A DNA stretch of 35,930 nucleotides from Thermoplasmatales archaeon ex4484_6 (GCA_002254385.1 NJDO01000016.1:1-35930), one strand, 5' to 3'. Counted from the first letter of the stretch, positions 23,710-33,625 are shown. Notes: generated by a model not told the origin, from the letters alone. Translations and numbers: made by a program.

Positions 23710-26661
23710 ATGGAAAGCCTTGCGAAGATGGAAAAGGTCGCCTCCGCGGCTTCCGGCGAGGACCTCGAAAGGGCCCTGTCCAAGTTCGAAAGCTACATGG
23801 ACCGTCTCGAAAAGAAGCTCTCCTCAAGAAAGAGAAAGGTAAAAAGCCCATCCGGAGAGCCGGAATCCAAAGAAAACGGGAAGAAAGCGGACACGGCTTC
23901 CGGGAAAGAGACACCTCCGGATTCCGAAAAGGATGATATCGGACAGGAACAGGCCGAGGTGCAGAAAGAGGAAAAAACTCCGAAAGAAGAAGATGTCTCC
24001 GGTGGAGGAAAGGAGACGGATATCCCTGCCCCGGAAGGAGAGAAGGAAGAAGCTCCCGAAGAGCAGAAAGCCGGGGAAGAGAAGGAAGCTCCTGCAAAAG
24101 AGATGGAGGAGATCTCGGTCAAACCCGAAGAAGAAGCTCCAAAAGAGCAGAAGGCCGAGGAAAAGAAGGAAGCTCCCGCCCCGGATCCCAAACACAGGGA
24201 GATGACGGAACGGGTGAAGGAACTCGAAGAGATCACAAAGGCACTCGGCGGCGACTCATCACCCATACTTGCCCACATCAAGGCCATGGACGAAGCACTG
24301 GAATCCGGAAACGTTCAGCTCTTCCAGCAGTATCACGATATCGCAAGGGATTGGTTCGAGAAATACCTGAACTCCCTACTGCCGCCGGTGATCAACGATC
24401 ACATTGCGGACATAAGGGCCCTGGAATCCCAGTACCTGGACATGGGCAAACAGGACAGGCTTGAAGGAAAGATCCCGGACATCACAAGGATCATGAACAG
24501 CACATCCGCAGGAGATATCGATGCAATGATCGTATCCTGGAGAACCCTCGGGGACTCACTGGAGGAGATCAAGAAGGACCTTGAATCCCTTTCACCCGAC
24601 CTGGAAGAGGAGATGTCCGGCAGCATGTCCCGGTTCGACGGGATGCTGGCAAAGGTACCCGATGAGAACGTGAAGAAATCGTTCAGGGAAAGGATGGAGA
24701 AGCTGAAGGCGGAATCCGACATACTCTCGAGATATGCATCTTTCCGGTCGATCATGAGAGACCTGTCCGAGGAGGCGAATGCTGCGGAGAAGAAGAAGTT
24801 CGAGAAGATACTGCTGTCGGTAGAACCCCTCATTCAGAGAACTGCGGAACTCAAGGGTGATGATTGTGAAGAGTACTCTTCACTCATCAGGGAAAAGGAC
24901 CGTCTCCTCTCCCTGTTTGCAACAGATATAGAGGGAGCCATGAAAGGTATGGAGGGTCTCCTGGACAGGGCGGCCCTCGAGGTTGCACAGATCGAGGAGA
25001 ACAAGGTTCAGGACCTCATGAAAGCCGTCAAAGAACTTGAAAACAAGCTCTCGGACCTCTCCGGCATGATGGACGTCGAACCTGCCGCAAGGGTCCACAA
25101 ACTTTGTCAGGACAAACTGGAGAATGGCGACATCGCAGGTGCGGAGGAACTTCTTGAAAAGGCCCGCTCCATATTAGAGAAGCTGAAGGAGAGGTCCATC
25201 AGGGATCAGGCAAGAAAGAGCCTGGACGAGATAATTTCCAGCCGAAAACAGCTGGAAGAGAAGGGGATTGACACATCTCCCCTGGAGGAACCTCTATCAA
25301 TGGCGGAAAAAGCCCTTGATTCCGGAGATATGCTCCTGTTCGAGGAGAATATGGAGGCCCTCAGGGAGAGGATAGGGTTCATGAGAAAGGAGGAGCTCAA
25401 GGTCGAATATCAGCAGCTTCTCATATCAATAATGAATGCTGTAAAGGAAATGAGGGACAGGAACGAGGATGTTGCCCAGTTCGAGAAGGGACTGGATGAG
25501 ATAAGGGAGCTCAGTCTATCGGGCAATCTGGGAGAATGCATAGAGAAGCAAAGGACCCTCCTGAAGGAATTGATGAACAGGAAGCTATCGGAGAAGGTGG
25601 AGGAGAGGATCGCCCATCTGGGCAATACCGTTTCCGAGGCTGAAGGATTGATGATCGAGACAGATGAACCCCGGAAGATGATGGAGCAGGCCCGGGAGCT
25701 GAATTCCTCGGGGGACGTGGAAAAGGCTCTGGATATCATCACCGAGGCACAGGTCATGCTGGAGGAGAGAATGACAAGAAGGACATTCTCCCTGATCGAA
25801 AAGCAGATCAGGGATCTGGCGGCGGAAGGGAAGGAATACTCGCTGGAAGCAGAGGATATCGACGGGAAGATTGGATATGCATACAACCTTGCGGATGAAG
25901 AGAGGTTCAAGGAAGCGATGGAGCACCTCTACGGCATCAAGAATGATCTCACTGCTGCCCTCAACGAGAAGAAGGCGGCCCGCCTCATGGAGGAGATCTC
26001 GAATAGGATAAAGACGGCAAGGTCCCTCGGAATGAGGATAGCGTCCTTCAAGGCCGCCCAGACCAAGGCCAAGGTACTTCTCGATGCGGGGGACATGGAT
26101 TCGGTCATAGACCTCCTGGAGAGACAGATACGCGAAATTGATAAGCAGATAGAGGAGCGGAAGGGACTTCAGTCAAGGCTGGACGAATTGAGGGGACATA
26201 TGATAGGTATCGAGACCAAGATTCAGAAACTGGTGGACAATGGCATGAGTGTCGCATCCATACGGGAGAGGATGGAGCGCATTTCCGAACTCATCGAATC
26301 TTCCGATGCCGATGGGGCCGAAATGGAGATGTCATCCGTCGAGGCGGAGATCGATTCCCTGCTCTCAGGAGGGGATGAGACCAGATCCCGACAGCCGGAA
26401 TCCGGAAAGACCGGCTTCAAGGAATCCCCGACCACGGCGGGTTCGGGAGACCGGGTGGATGCGGAAACCGCGAAGAACCAGCTCCAGTCGCTTGTGGCAG
26501 GCATTCTGGAAGAGGTCAAGAGACGCAATATCAAGGGGATGGACACTTCATCCCTCAAGAAGGACATAGAGCGTATCCAGAATCTGGTCATCATGAAGGA
26601 TTACACGAGTGCTTACGAGGCTGCAAGGAATTGTCTCGACAGCATCATCAGCATGGAGTGA
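23710..26661 (+). CDS. Large cytosolic protein: K/E-rich N-terminal region followed by degenerate ~65-aa helical repeats
   Basis: No signal peptide or TM seen; recurring pattern G(I/M)DxSxLxxxLxxAxxALxxGDxxxAxxxLxxLxxxI. True start probably upstream (see findings). Confidence 0.75.
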   Translation: MESLAKMEKVASAASGEDLERALSKFESYMDRLEKKLSSRKRKVKSPSGEPESKENGKKADTASGKETPPDSEKDDIGQEQAEVQKEEKTPKEEDVSGGGKETDIPAPEGEKEEAPEEQKAGEEKEAPAKEMEEISVKPEEEAPKEQKAEEKKEAPAPDPKHREMTERVKELEEITKALGGDSSPILAHIKAMDEALESGNVQLFQQYHDIARDWFEKYLNSLLPPVINDHIADIRALESQYLDMGKQDRLEGKIPDITRIMNSTSAGDIDAMIVSWRTLGDSLEEIKKDLESLSPDLEEEMSGSMSRFDGMLAKVPDENVKKSFRERMEKLKAESDILSRYASFRSIMRDLSEEANAAEKKKFEKILLSVEPLIQRTAELKGDDCEEYSSLIREKDRLLSLFATDIEGAMKGMEGLLDRAALEVAQIEENKVQDLMKAVKELENKLSDLSGMMDVEPAARVHKLCQDKLENGDIAGAEELLEKARSILEKLKERSIRDQARKSLDEIISSRKQLEEKGIDTSPLEEPLSMAEKALDSGDMLLFEENMEALRERIGFMRKEELKVEYQQLLISIMNAVKEMRDRNEDVAQFEKGLDEIRELSLSGNLGECIEKQRTLLKELMNRKLSEKVEERIAHLGNTVSEAEGLMIETDEPRKMMEQARELNSSGDVEKALDIITEAQVMLEERMTRRTFSLIEKQIRDLAAEGKEYSLEAEDIDGKIGYAYNLADEERFKEAMEHLYGIKNDLTAALNEKKAARLMEEISNRIKTARSLGMRIASFKAAQTKAKVLLDAGDMDSVIDLLERQIREIDKQIEERKGLQSRLDELRGHMIGIETKIQKLVDNGMSVASIRERMERISELIESSDADGAEMEMSSVEAEIDSLLSGGDETRSRQPESGKTGFKESPTTAGSGDRVDAETAKNQLQSLVAGILEEVKRRNIKGMDTSSLKKDIERIQNLVIMKDYTSAYEAARNCLDSIISME
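24046..24180 (+). repeat. Two 51-bp imperfect repeats encoding EEAPxEQKAxEEKEAPA
   Basis: 24046-24096 and 24130-24180: gaagaagctcccgaagagcagaaagccggggaagagaaggaagctcctgca vs gaagaagctccaaaagagcagaaggccgaggaaaagaaggaagctcccgcc. Confidence 0.75.
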
Positions 26662-26753
26662 TAGTGATGCCGGAGCAACTGCCGCACTCCGGAGCTGCTC
26701 ATGGAAAGGATTAAACAGCAATCGATCATTTCCATCTCGAAGTGGTTGTTCAG

Positions 26754-27551
26754 ATGAATGGAAGGAAGGGGGCCGGCCACACACTTTCGCGCGAGGAGAT
26801 ATACCGTAGCAGGGGATGGAAGGATCCTACCCTCTTCAAAGTGGCTGCGGCGATGTCATGGCTGCCCCTCTTCATCCTTGCCATCGTTCTTTTCTCCGTC
26901 TCGCTGGCAGCTCCCATTTATCTCATCCGGTTCGTCCTCTCGATATACGGGTCCATAACCTCTTATCTCCTTATCGATACACTGCTCCTTGGAGCATCCA
27001 TAGGGGCTGCCTACATCCTGTTCGGCCTTGGACTGTTAATCTTCGGGCCCGGATTGAAATGGATCCTGGGCATCTTCTCCCATCAGAGGGAGGGCGAATA
27101 TCCGTTCCTCTCACCGGCTGCCGGCTACTGGTCGGTGGTCAATGGCATCATCCTTTTCAACAGGCTTCTCTTCCTTGAACTGACGAGGACAACCTCCCTG
27201 ATAACCCTGTTCTACAGGCTCATGGGAATGAGGATAGGGGTGGGGACGCTAATCAATTCCACCTTTCTTCATGACCCCGATCTGGTGACGATAGGAAAAA
27301 GGGTGACCATAGGAGGGGATGTGATGATACTCGGTCATGTGGGAGAAAGGGGGGTCCTGAAGCTTGAGAGGGTTGTGATAGGGGATGATGTCGACATCGG
27401 GCAGTCTGCACTTATCCTTCCCGGAACCAGGATAGGGGAAGGAGCGGTAATAGGTGCGGGTTCCCTCGTGACAAAGGGATCGATAATACCACCCAACGAG
27501 ATGTGGGCAGGTGTTCCGGCCCGAAGGATGGGGCATGTGAGACATCCCTGA
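26754..27551 (+). CDS. Membrane-associated left-handed beta-helix (hexapeptide repeat) acyltransferase-like protein
   Basis: Two hydrophobic TM-like regions, then DPDLVTIGKRVTIGGDVMILGH...VVIGDDVDIGQSALILPGTRIGEGAVIGAGSLVTKGSIIPPNEMWAGVPAR. Confidence 0.8.
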   Translation: MNGRKGAGHTLSREEIYRSRGWKDPTLFKVAAAMSWLPLFILAIVLFSVSLAAPIYLIRFVLSIYGSITSYLLIDTLLLGASIGAAYILFGLGLLIFGPGLKWILGIFSHQREGEYPFLSPAAGYWSVVNGIILFNRLLFLELTRTTSLITLFYRLMGMRIGVGTLINSTFLHDPDLVTIGKRVTIGGDVMILGHVGERGVLKLERVVIGDDVDIGQSALILPGTRIGEGAVIGAGSLVTKGSIIPPNEMWAGVPARRMGHVRHP

Positions 27552-27556
27552 TGTCA

Positions 27557-28915
27557 TCACCACAGCATCAGAATGACAGGCAGGAGGAGAACGCCCATGG
27601 CATGCGATCTCCTGATGCCGATGTTGGGAGCGATCATTCCGACAGCGGTGGATACGGAAAGCATCAGAAGACCGAGCACCCCCGTGAACGCGAAAACCAT
27701 GACCACGATCAGCCCGATTATCCCTATGACAAGTTTGTCATAAGGTATCCTGGGTATGAGATTCGCGAACCTTCCGCCAAGGAATGTTGTCAGGAAGAAC
27801 CCTGCACATGATGCGATGAGAACCGAGATCAGCAGCAGAACAAGATCGGAGGGGGGAATGATACCGTTCCATTCAACGGCATCTATCAGCTCGTTGACCA
27901 CGATGGCAGCTCCGGACCTCGGTCTCAGTATCAGAAACAGCGCTGACAGGACGAAGAATGAATTTGCGGTATTGATGGCCGAGAGCGTGAGGATGACGAA
28001 TGAGGGCTTCGGCTCCTTTTTACACATCATCGCAATAACCGTTGCAACGCCTCCACTCATACCGGGCAGGAACCCTACAAGTGAGCCCGCTGTCGAACCC
28101 ATTGCTATTGCACCACCGGCTTCTCCCGGATCGAGCGATACCTGCTCCCTGTGCTGTTCGGGGACGGAAGCACCACCTCTCAGGCTCTCCAGCAGCGTCG
28201 ATGTTCCGAAAAGTCCTGACAGCAGCGGAAACAGGGCTGTGGCGGGAAGCCCGAACGGGGATGAGACCGGCATGTTCAACGCTGCCGCCCCCAGACACCC
28301 CGACAGGAGGAACAGAAGGAATGCCGCGGCAACACCCATTGTCCTCGAGAGGAGGCCTTTCCTCCAAACAGCGCGCCCGTTCTCGTCCTTCTCCCTTCTG
28401 TAGGGTATCTCGGCCGTCTCGGTGACGAGCATCAGAACGACCACACCCATGAGGACCCATACCATGTATTCCTTCAGGATCTGGTATAGATTCACGGGTT
28501 CGTTGATCATCAACCTGAAGGGAACCAGGAGCAGACAGCCGAACATCACGGCACCGAAGCTCCCCGCGGCAGAGAGGAATATGGCCCGGTAGCCCCTCCC
28601 CTCGAGGAGCATCCCGTGGGCCGGGAGGACGGACAGTGCCGTCTCCGGTTCGGGAGCGCCAAGGAATGTGGATGGTATGAAATCAAGGAATGTGTGTGTC
28701 ATCGACGTGGCAACGATTGATGATGATACCATCAGAAGGACTACCCCCTCATCGAGATGAAGGGCCCCTTCAAGGGATTCCACGATAAGCGGGGATACGG
28801 AGAGAAGCAGTATGGCGACATTGTTGACATGCAGCCCCGGTATCAATCCGGTGAATACTCCGAACAGGGTACCGACAATGGAGGCGGAAACAATGAGGAG
28901 AAGCGTATCCATCAT
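27557..28915 (-). CDS. TctA/DUF112-like membrane permease
   Basis: LLIVSASIVGTLFGVFTGLIPGLHVNNVAILLLS; GSTAGSLVGFLPGMSGGVATVIAMM; FLDFIPSTFLGAPEPETALSVLPAHGMLLEGRG. Confidence 0.82.
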   Translation of the reverse strand: MMDTLLLIVSASIVGTLFGVFTGLIPGLHVNNVAILLLSVSPLIVESLEGALHLDEGVVLLMVSSSIVATSMTHTFLDFIPSTFLGAPEPETALSVLPAHGMLLEGRGYRAIFLSAAGSFGAVMFGCLLLVPFRLMINEPVNLYQILKEYMVWVLMGVVVLMLVTETAEIPYRREKDENGRAVWRKGLLSRTMGVAAAFLLFLLSGCLGAAALNMPVSSPFGLPATALFPLLSGLFGTSTLLESLRGGASVPEQHREQVSLDPGEAGGAIAMGSTAGSLVGFLPGMSGGVATVIAMMCKKEPKPSFVILTLSAINTANSFFVLSALFLILRPRSGAAIVVNELIDAVEWNGIIPPSDLVLLLISVLIASCAGFFLTTFLGGRFANLIPRIPYDKLVIGIIGLIVVMVFAFTGVLGLLMLSVSTAVGMIAPNIGIRRSHAMGVLLLPVILMLW

Positions 28916-30116
28916 TGTACGTCCTCACATGCTTCAAGGTAGAAGGCGTTCCCTTCGGGGTCCATGCGAATCCGTCCCCTCACCTCCGAACGCTCCCCTT
29001 CAACGTATTCTCCGGTCCCTCTCATTTCCAGCTTTGCCCCGTCATCGACGACGAACACGGCATCTCCCTCTCTCACGATGTATCCCTCGATCAATACCAT
29101 GGCTCCCTCGTAAGGGGACACACCGTATTCCAGATTCGAAAGGTCCACCCTCCAGGGTCCGTGAGGAGAGATGACCTCCGCACTTTCCGCAAGGAGCGTA
29201 TATCTGACCTGCTCGGCATCCCATCTGAACGTTGTATTGTGCAGTTCGACAAGATCTCCCATGTGAATGAGAGGATTCCTTTCCGGAAGTAACACCTTGA
29301 TGGATATCAGGGATCCCGCAGGCTCGTCGCTGACATAGATGGTACGCGAGGAGGGTTCATACCTGATATAGGCCTTAAGGTCCATCTTTCCCCCGGGGAG
29401 GTCCGAAGGAGACAGAGCTGCCCCCTCGATTACGGAGAGGAGAGCGGACGTTGCGGGTTCCGGTCTGGAGAGTACCTCCACACTCCCTTCGCCGAAGCAG
29501 ATCATGCGTCCGCCAGGATACATCAGGCCCTCCATCCGGACGATATCTCCCGATCTGAGGTCGCAATCGGACCGTATGAGGTCGACATCGATGAACATTG
29601 TCCTTCCCTCCTCTTCCATGACAACCTCGAGCTCCCTGCCGCTTCCGAACCCGGAAGAGGCATACACGATGGTCCCGTTCAGGAGGGAAGCTTCCGCCAC
29701 TTTGACATCGGTTCGTGTGTTCAGTGTGGAGGCTCTCCGAACGACATCGATGCCCCTGTCCGACTGTACGGTGATCGTGATCCCGTATCCGTCATCAAGG
29801 ACCTCTCCCGTTGCGCTGATGACATCTCCCGTTCCATAGTTCTCGGAGGACCTCTCGATGAAAACCTCGGCACTGGCGTTTCCGTCAACGATCATGATAA
29901 TGGAGGAGCCGTGTTCGTTGAAGTATTGACCCACGACGGTTCCCTTCGTCCTTACCTTCCTTCTCCGTCCGAACCCTCGAGCTCCCCGAGAGCGAGCTCA
30001 TCCGGCTGCGCAAGATATGCCATCAGGGTCAGAAGAAGGACCCCCGTTACCGAGAAGATGATCACTACGGCTCTGACCCTGGCCTCGCTTATCCTGAACG
30101 CCGACATGGCACTCAT
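28912..30116 (-). pseudogene. Membrane-anchored OB-fold protein, frameshifted near 29952-29970 (or recoded)
   Basis: Frame 1: MSAMSAFRISEARVRAVVIIFSVTGVLLLTLMAYLAQPDELALGELEGSDGE then stop; frame 2 continues KVRTKGTVVGQYFNEHGSSIIMIVDGNASAEVFIE... (ORF 28912..29934 holds most of the protein). Confidence 0.7.
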
Positions 30117-30354
30117 CCTCGGCTGACCATCATCGAAACCGGATAAATATCTTTTGAGATGAATCCCCCGAATGAACATTCATGGACGACAGATCGCATC
30201 TTCCGGATCGATCCCGCCGACTGATGGGTCATTCATCGAGAGGACATGCATTATCCCGGAAAGGGAAGAGGGGAGCTCGCACTAGGCCAATGTTAAATAG
30301 GGGTCAATTCAATATAGGTGAGGTAGGGATAAAGGTACAACAGGTTCGATCCAC

Positions 30355-30807
30355 ATGCCTATCAACAGAGACGGTACCTCGGGTTCTTCGACTTTTCCGG
30401 GAAACAAGGATGATGTGATATCCCGTCTGGTACTTGCAAGAGCGATCCAATCATCGTTCGTGAAGAAGAACGACGAGGGGACCATCGAGACGGATGTAGC
30501 GGAGGAAATGGCGGAGCATGTTCTGAATTTTTTCGGTTTCGGGGAGAGGATAATAGACAACATGCTGAAGACCGATGACAGGGACATATTCTACATGCTG
30601 GAGGATCTGGGCATACTGAAGACGGAGAGGGAGGAGACCACTCTCTACGACGGCAGGGAGTGGAGGATCAACTACTGGACATTGAAGAAGAAGTACATCG
30701 CAGATCTTTCCGGGATGGGGAGAAAGGGGGAAGGCCTCCATCGCGGCATTCCATTTGACGATGAAGAGATATACGAAGAGCTTCCGGATGATATCTGGTC
30801 CAGATGA
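30355..30807 (+). CDS. Conserved archaeal hypothetical protein (possibly DUF6015-like)
   Basis: ISRLVLARAIQSSFVKKNDEG...AEEMAEHVLNFFGFGERIIDNMLKTDDRDIFYMLEDLGILKTEREETTLYDGREWRINYW; family name recalled from memory, not searched. Confidence 0.65.
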   Translation: MPINRDGTSGSSTFPGNKDDVISRLVLARAIQSSFVKKNDEGTIETDVAEEMAEHVLNFFGFGERIIDNMLKTDDRDIFYMLEDLGILKTEREETTLYDGREWRINYWTLKKKYIADLSGMGRKGEGLHRGIPFDDEEIYEELPDDIWSR

Positions 30808-30899
30808 GCGGATTGACTTCACACCTCCGTGTAACATTTCTGCACAAATATTTTTATAGGAATATGTATCAAGCCACTTCGAACCAAGGAGTAGATCCC

Positions 30900-31550
30900 A
30901 TGTCACTTATGGATGATGAAACAAAAGGAAAGGTCAAGGAAGCACTTCTGGAAATGGAAGAACCCGTTCACATTCTGATATTCACCAGCAAGGACAACTG
31001 TCCGATGTGCGATGATACCGTGAAGATAGCCAAAGAGGTCTCGGAGCTGGCTGACAAGCTTACATTCGAGGAGCTGAACCTTGAATCCAGCAAGGATATT
31101 GCAGAGAGGTTCAAGGTCGACAAAACGCCGGCCATGGTGCTCCTCAAGGGAAAGGACAGAAACGGCTCCTATATGGGCATAAGATTCTTCGGAATACCTT
31201 CCGGGTACGAGTTCACATCCCTTCTGGATTCCATACTGACGATATCTCACGGGAATGTCGGCCTCTCCGATGAGGCAAAGGAGTATCTCAGGAACCTCGA
31301 CAAGGATGTTCACATGCAGGTGTTCGTCACACCAACATGCCCCTACTGTCCGAGGTCCGTTGTACTTGCCCATCATATGGCCCTCATGAGCGACCGGATA
31401 ACCGCCGATATGATCGAGGCCCAGGAATTCCCCGAACTCTCCCAGAAATACCAGGTCATGGGAGTTCCGAGAACGGTAATAAACGAGGTCCATCATCAGG
31501 AAGGGGCGGCTCCCGAGAACATGATACTGGACCTTATCAGGAAAGCCTGA
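30900..31550 (+). CDS. Glutaredoxin-like protein disulfide oxidoreductase (two thioredoxin folds)
   Basis: SKDNCPMCDDTV and TPTCPYCPRSV active-site motifs, VDKTPAMVLL and VMGVPRTVIN cis-Pro loops; AAGGAG before ATG 30900. Confidence 0.92.
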   Translation: MSLMDDETKGKVKEALLEMEEPVHILIFTSKDNCPMCDDTVKIAKEVSELADKLTFEELNLESSKDIAERFKVDKTPAMVLLKGKDRNGSYMGIRFFGIPSGYEFTSLLDSILTISHGNVGLSDEAKEYLRNLDKDVHMQVFVTPTCPYCPRSVVLAHHMALMSDRITADMIEAQEFPELSQKYQVMGVPRTVINEVHHQEGAAPENMILDLIRKA

Positions 31551-31807
31551 AAGGTCCTTCGTGGACGGCAGTGGTTCCTCGATGAACCCCGGCAGGCCGT
31601 TCCCGCGATCTGACGGGCAAAGGCGGGTGGGTCCGGCGGAAATGCCGCCCGCTCCGGTATCTCATTTGATATCACCGGGGAAAAACACATATAGAATTTC
31701 CCGAAGTAGAATAATGGGATCCTCGGAACACTGAAGAGATGACAATTTCGGGATGTATCCCGAGATGAAGGAACGTCCATGCGAACATATGAGACGGGGG
31801 GACAAGG

Positions 31808-33247
31808 TTGAGAAAGGCTCCAGTAGATGATGGCAAATATGCTCATATCATCGAGGCAGCATCCCTTGCCACCTGGGAATGGAACGTTCAAACGGGGGAC
31901 GTCGCTTTCAATGACAGATGGTTCGGGTTGATAGGTTACGAACCGGGAGAGCTTCCCCTCCGCATTGAGACCTGGAAGAATCTCGTGCATCCCGATGACT
32001 TGGAAAGGGTGATGAACTCACTGGATGACCATCTCGAGGGAAAGACCGAGAATTACTGCTCCGAATACAGACTGAGATGCAAGGACGGGTCATGGAGATG
32101 GGTCCTGGATACCGGAAAGGTCATAGAAAAGGACAGCAAGGGAAAACCTCTGACAGCGGCAGGTATTCATATCGATATCGATGACAGGAAGAGGATGGAG
32201 GAAAGGCTCCATCTCAGCGAGAAGAAATATGTCTCCGTCCTTGAAAACAGTCCCATCAACATCTATCTGGTGGACAGGGATTCCATGAGGATCATCGAGG
32301 CGAATTCGGCACTTTCCAGTCTTCTCGGCTACTCGAGGGAGGAACTCCTCGAGATGACCCCCTATGATTTCATATTTCACGACAAGGAGGATGTTGACGG
32401 GAAGGTCAGCGGATTGCCCGAGGAGCACTATGGATTCGTGGGTGAGAGGAAGTACGTGACAAAGTGCGGAAAGGTGTTGGATGTGGAGGTTTCGGCCAAC
32501 ATCATAGAATTCGGGGAGAAGAAGGTAATCAGCGTGGTCTCGTGGGACGTCTCTGAGCTCAAGAAGGTCCAAAGGGAACTAATGGAAATGAACGAGGTTC
32601 TGACCCTCATCGGGAAGATATCGAGGCATGATATCCGAAACCGTCTGGCGGTCGCTCTGGGCCTCATAGGTCTGAGGAGAGAGGGTCTCTCGGATGATCC
32701 GATGATGATCGAGGAGGCGTATAAATCGATCCAGAGGGCCGTGGACATCACGAAGAGGATGAACGATCTCGAGAAACTCATGACGGGGGGAGGCAGGCTG
32801 GAGAGGAGGGACATCAACGAGATAATCGAGAACGTGCTCTCCTCACACTCCGTGAAATACCGCATCAAGGGAAGATGCCAGGCATTCGTGGACGATGCAT
32901 TCGATTCCGTCGTGGAGAACCTTGTCACCAACGCCATCACACACGGCAGGGCCACCCGTATCAATGTCGAAATGACCGAGCAGGACGGGAAATGCAGGAT
33001 AGCCTTCGAGGATAACGGAAAGGGAATACCCGAGGACATAAGTGGTGAGCTCTTCAATGAGGGCGTGTCCTGGGGTGAAACAAGGGGTACGGGATTGGGT
33101 CTGTACATCGTGAGAAAGGTCATCGAGAGATACGGAGGAAAGGTGTGGTTCGAGGCGGCCAGATCCGGCGGGGCAAGGTTCGTCCTGACCCTGCCGAAGA
33201 AAATGAAGGAGCTCAAAATCGAGCCGACGGTTTCGAATGATATCTGA
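31808..33247 (+). CDS. PAS-domain sensor histidine kinase
   Basis: Two PAS/PAC segments (TWEWNVQTGDVAFNDRWFGLIGYEPGEL; NSPINIYLVDRDSMRIIEANSALSSLLGYSREEL), H-box ISRHDIRNRLAVALGLI, ATPase DNGKGIP...GTGLGLYIVRKVIERYGGKVWFE. TTG start. Confidence 0.9.
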   Translation: MRKAPVDDGKYAHIIEAASLATWEWNVQTGDVAFNDRWFGLIGYEPGELPLRIETWKNLVHPDDLERVMNSLDDHLEGKTENYCSEYRLRCKDGSWRWVLDTGKVIEKDSKGKPLTAAGIHIDIDDRKRMEERLHLSEKKYVSVLENSPINIYLVDRDSMRIIEANSALSSLLGYSREELLEMTPYDFIFHDKEDVDGKVSGLPEEHYGFVGERKYVTKCGKVLDVEVSANIIEFGEKKVISVVSWDVSELKKVQRELMEMNEVLTLIGKISRHDIRNRLAVALGLIGLRREGLSDDPMMIEEAYKSIQRAVDITKRMNDLEKLMTGGGRLERRDINEIIENVLSSHSVKYRIKGRCQAFVDDAFDSVVENLVTNAITHGRATRINVEMTEQDGKCRIAFEDNGKGIPEDISGELFNEGVSWGETRGTGLGLYIVRKVIERYGGKVWFEAARSGGARFVLTLPKKMKELKIEPTVSNDI

Positions 33248-33288
33248 TCTTTCTTTGATACCCTGGAAAGGGAAGGGCACGGGAAATG

Positions 33289-33300
33289 ATTATATAACGA
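33289..33300 (+). promoter_or_regulatory. Putative TATA box of padR operon
   Basis: gattatataacg about 30 nt upstream of ATG 33326 (near-leaderless). Confidence 0.5.
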
Positions 33301-33305
33301 AACTC

Positions 33306-33324
33306 GATATCGTTCTTCGATATC
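33306..33324. promoter_or_regulatory. Perfect dyad, candidate PadR operator
   Basis: GATATCG TTCTT CGATATC, between the TATA box and ATG 33326. Confidence 0.55.
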
Positions 33325-33325
33325 A

Positions 33326-33625
33326 ATGTACGAGAACAAGGTTGTCCTTGGCCTTATCCGGGTCCACATCCTCCATCATTCGGATTCTGACGAGGGGTTC
33401 TACGGTTCCTGGATGATGGATGAACTCAAACGGCACGGATACAGCATCAGCCCGGGAACCATCTACCCCATCCTTCATGAGATGGAGGGGGATGGCGTGA
33501 TCAGATCCGAGAAGGTCGTATCGAACGGCAGGGTCAGAAAGGTATACCGCATAACTCCGAAAGGCAGGGAGGTCCTGAGGGAGCTCCTGGGCTATGTCAG
33601 GGAGCTCTCCGACGAGGTGCTTTAA
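33326..33625 (+). CDS. PadR-family transcriptional regulator
   Basis: FYGSWMMDELKRHGYSISPGTIYPILHEMEGDGVIRSEKVVSNGRVRKVYRITPKGREVLRE. Confidence 0.92.
   Translation: MYENKVVLGLIRVHILHHSDSDEGFYGSWMMDELKRHGYSISPGTIYPILHEMEGDGVIRSEKVVSNGRVRKVYRITPKGREVLRELLGYVRELSDEVL

Noticed and set aside
23793-24287. Minus-strand Ser/Phe-rich ORFs opposite the K/E-rich region
   Set aside because: Antisense of a low-complexity Lys/Glu coding region; compositional artefact.
30341-30352. GGTTCGATCC T-loop-like string before the 30355 gene
   Set aside because: No cloverleaf can be drawn from the preceding ~70 nt; likely just the 5' leader.
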